Assembly: GCF_905147365.1 (NCBI RefSeq)
Contig: NC_056417.1
Location: forward strand, 1,324,501-1,388,500
DNA length: 64,000 nt
Direction: 5' to 3'
DNA from: Aricia agestis
Taxonomy: Eukaryota; Arthropoda; Insecta; Lepidoptera; Lycaenidae
This document shows positions 63,978 through 64,000 of this stretch, piece by piece (within the stretch, counting starts at the first letter, position 1; every line of letters begins with the position of its first letter). Under the pieces are notes generated by a model that made no database searches, was not told the DNA's origin, and was given only the letters and a program-made list of their open reading frames with translations. A program made the translations under genes and the position numbers.

Positions 63978-64000
63978 TTATTGCTAATTTACGCCATTGA

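Noticed and set aside
1..64000. CRISPR arrays, operons, riboswitches, prophage or viral genes
   Set aside because: Repeats are dispersed or inverted rather than regularly spaced, genes have introns, and no viral structural or replication genes were recognised.

Overview
The window is animal nuclear DNA, almost certainly from a moth or butterfly (Lepidoptera). It is AT-rich, its genes have introns with GT-AG borders, and it is crowded with short non-autonomous transposons of types familiar from lepidopteran genomes. These include Helitron-like repeats starting near TCCATACTAATATT and ending in a hairpin plus CTAG, pyrimidine-rich SINEs ending in TTATTTCATAAAA, tRNA-derived SINEs, and many foldback MITEs. 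Family assignments come from reading the sequence and from memory; no search was run.

One protein-coding gene can be followed with confidence. It is a plus-strand SLC26 anion transporter, closest to the SLC26A11 (sodium-independent sulfate transporter) type. Thirteen exons lie between 11530 and 26523. All junction phases agree, and they encode about 575 residues: the transmembrane transporter core, then a C-terminal STAS domain. The initiating exon was not identified. The 3' UTR follows to about 26.8-27.3 kb. The introns hold SINEs, MITEs, two reverse-transcriptase relics and a partial duplication of exon sequence, and three splice acceptors sit directly beside transposon copies.

Other genes are few. 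There is an intact tRNA-Cys(GCA) at 42.3 kb. A short minus-strand reading frame with nearby polyadenylation signals at the right edge may be the last exon of a gene lying beyond the window. Two weaker exon candidates are at 53.7 and 55.8 kb.

By region: 0-11 kb is a transposon graveyard, with a LINE pol relic split by two MITEs, a piggyBac remnant flanked by TTAA, SINEs and Helitrons. 11.5-27.3 kb is the SLC26 gene. 27.7-39 kb has Harbinger-type MITEs, a solo LTR with a clear TATA/initiator, a SINE/LINE/MITE nest, a LINE 3' end split by a hAT-type MITE, and a 64-bp perfect palindrome. 40-43 kb has two tRNA-derived SINEs, the tRNA gene and a LINE 3' end. 43-64 kb is mostly sparse sequence with MITEs, Helitrons, an RTE-like pol fragment, and a hAT transposase C-terminus at 63.3 kb.

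I found no CRISPR array, prokaryotic operon, virus or clearly new multigene system. The most informative material is the nested insertions whose target duplications and restored reading frames can be read directly.
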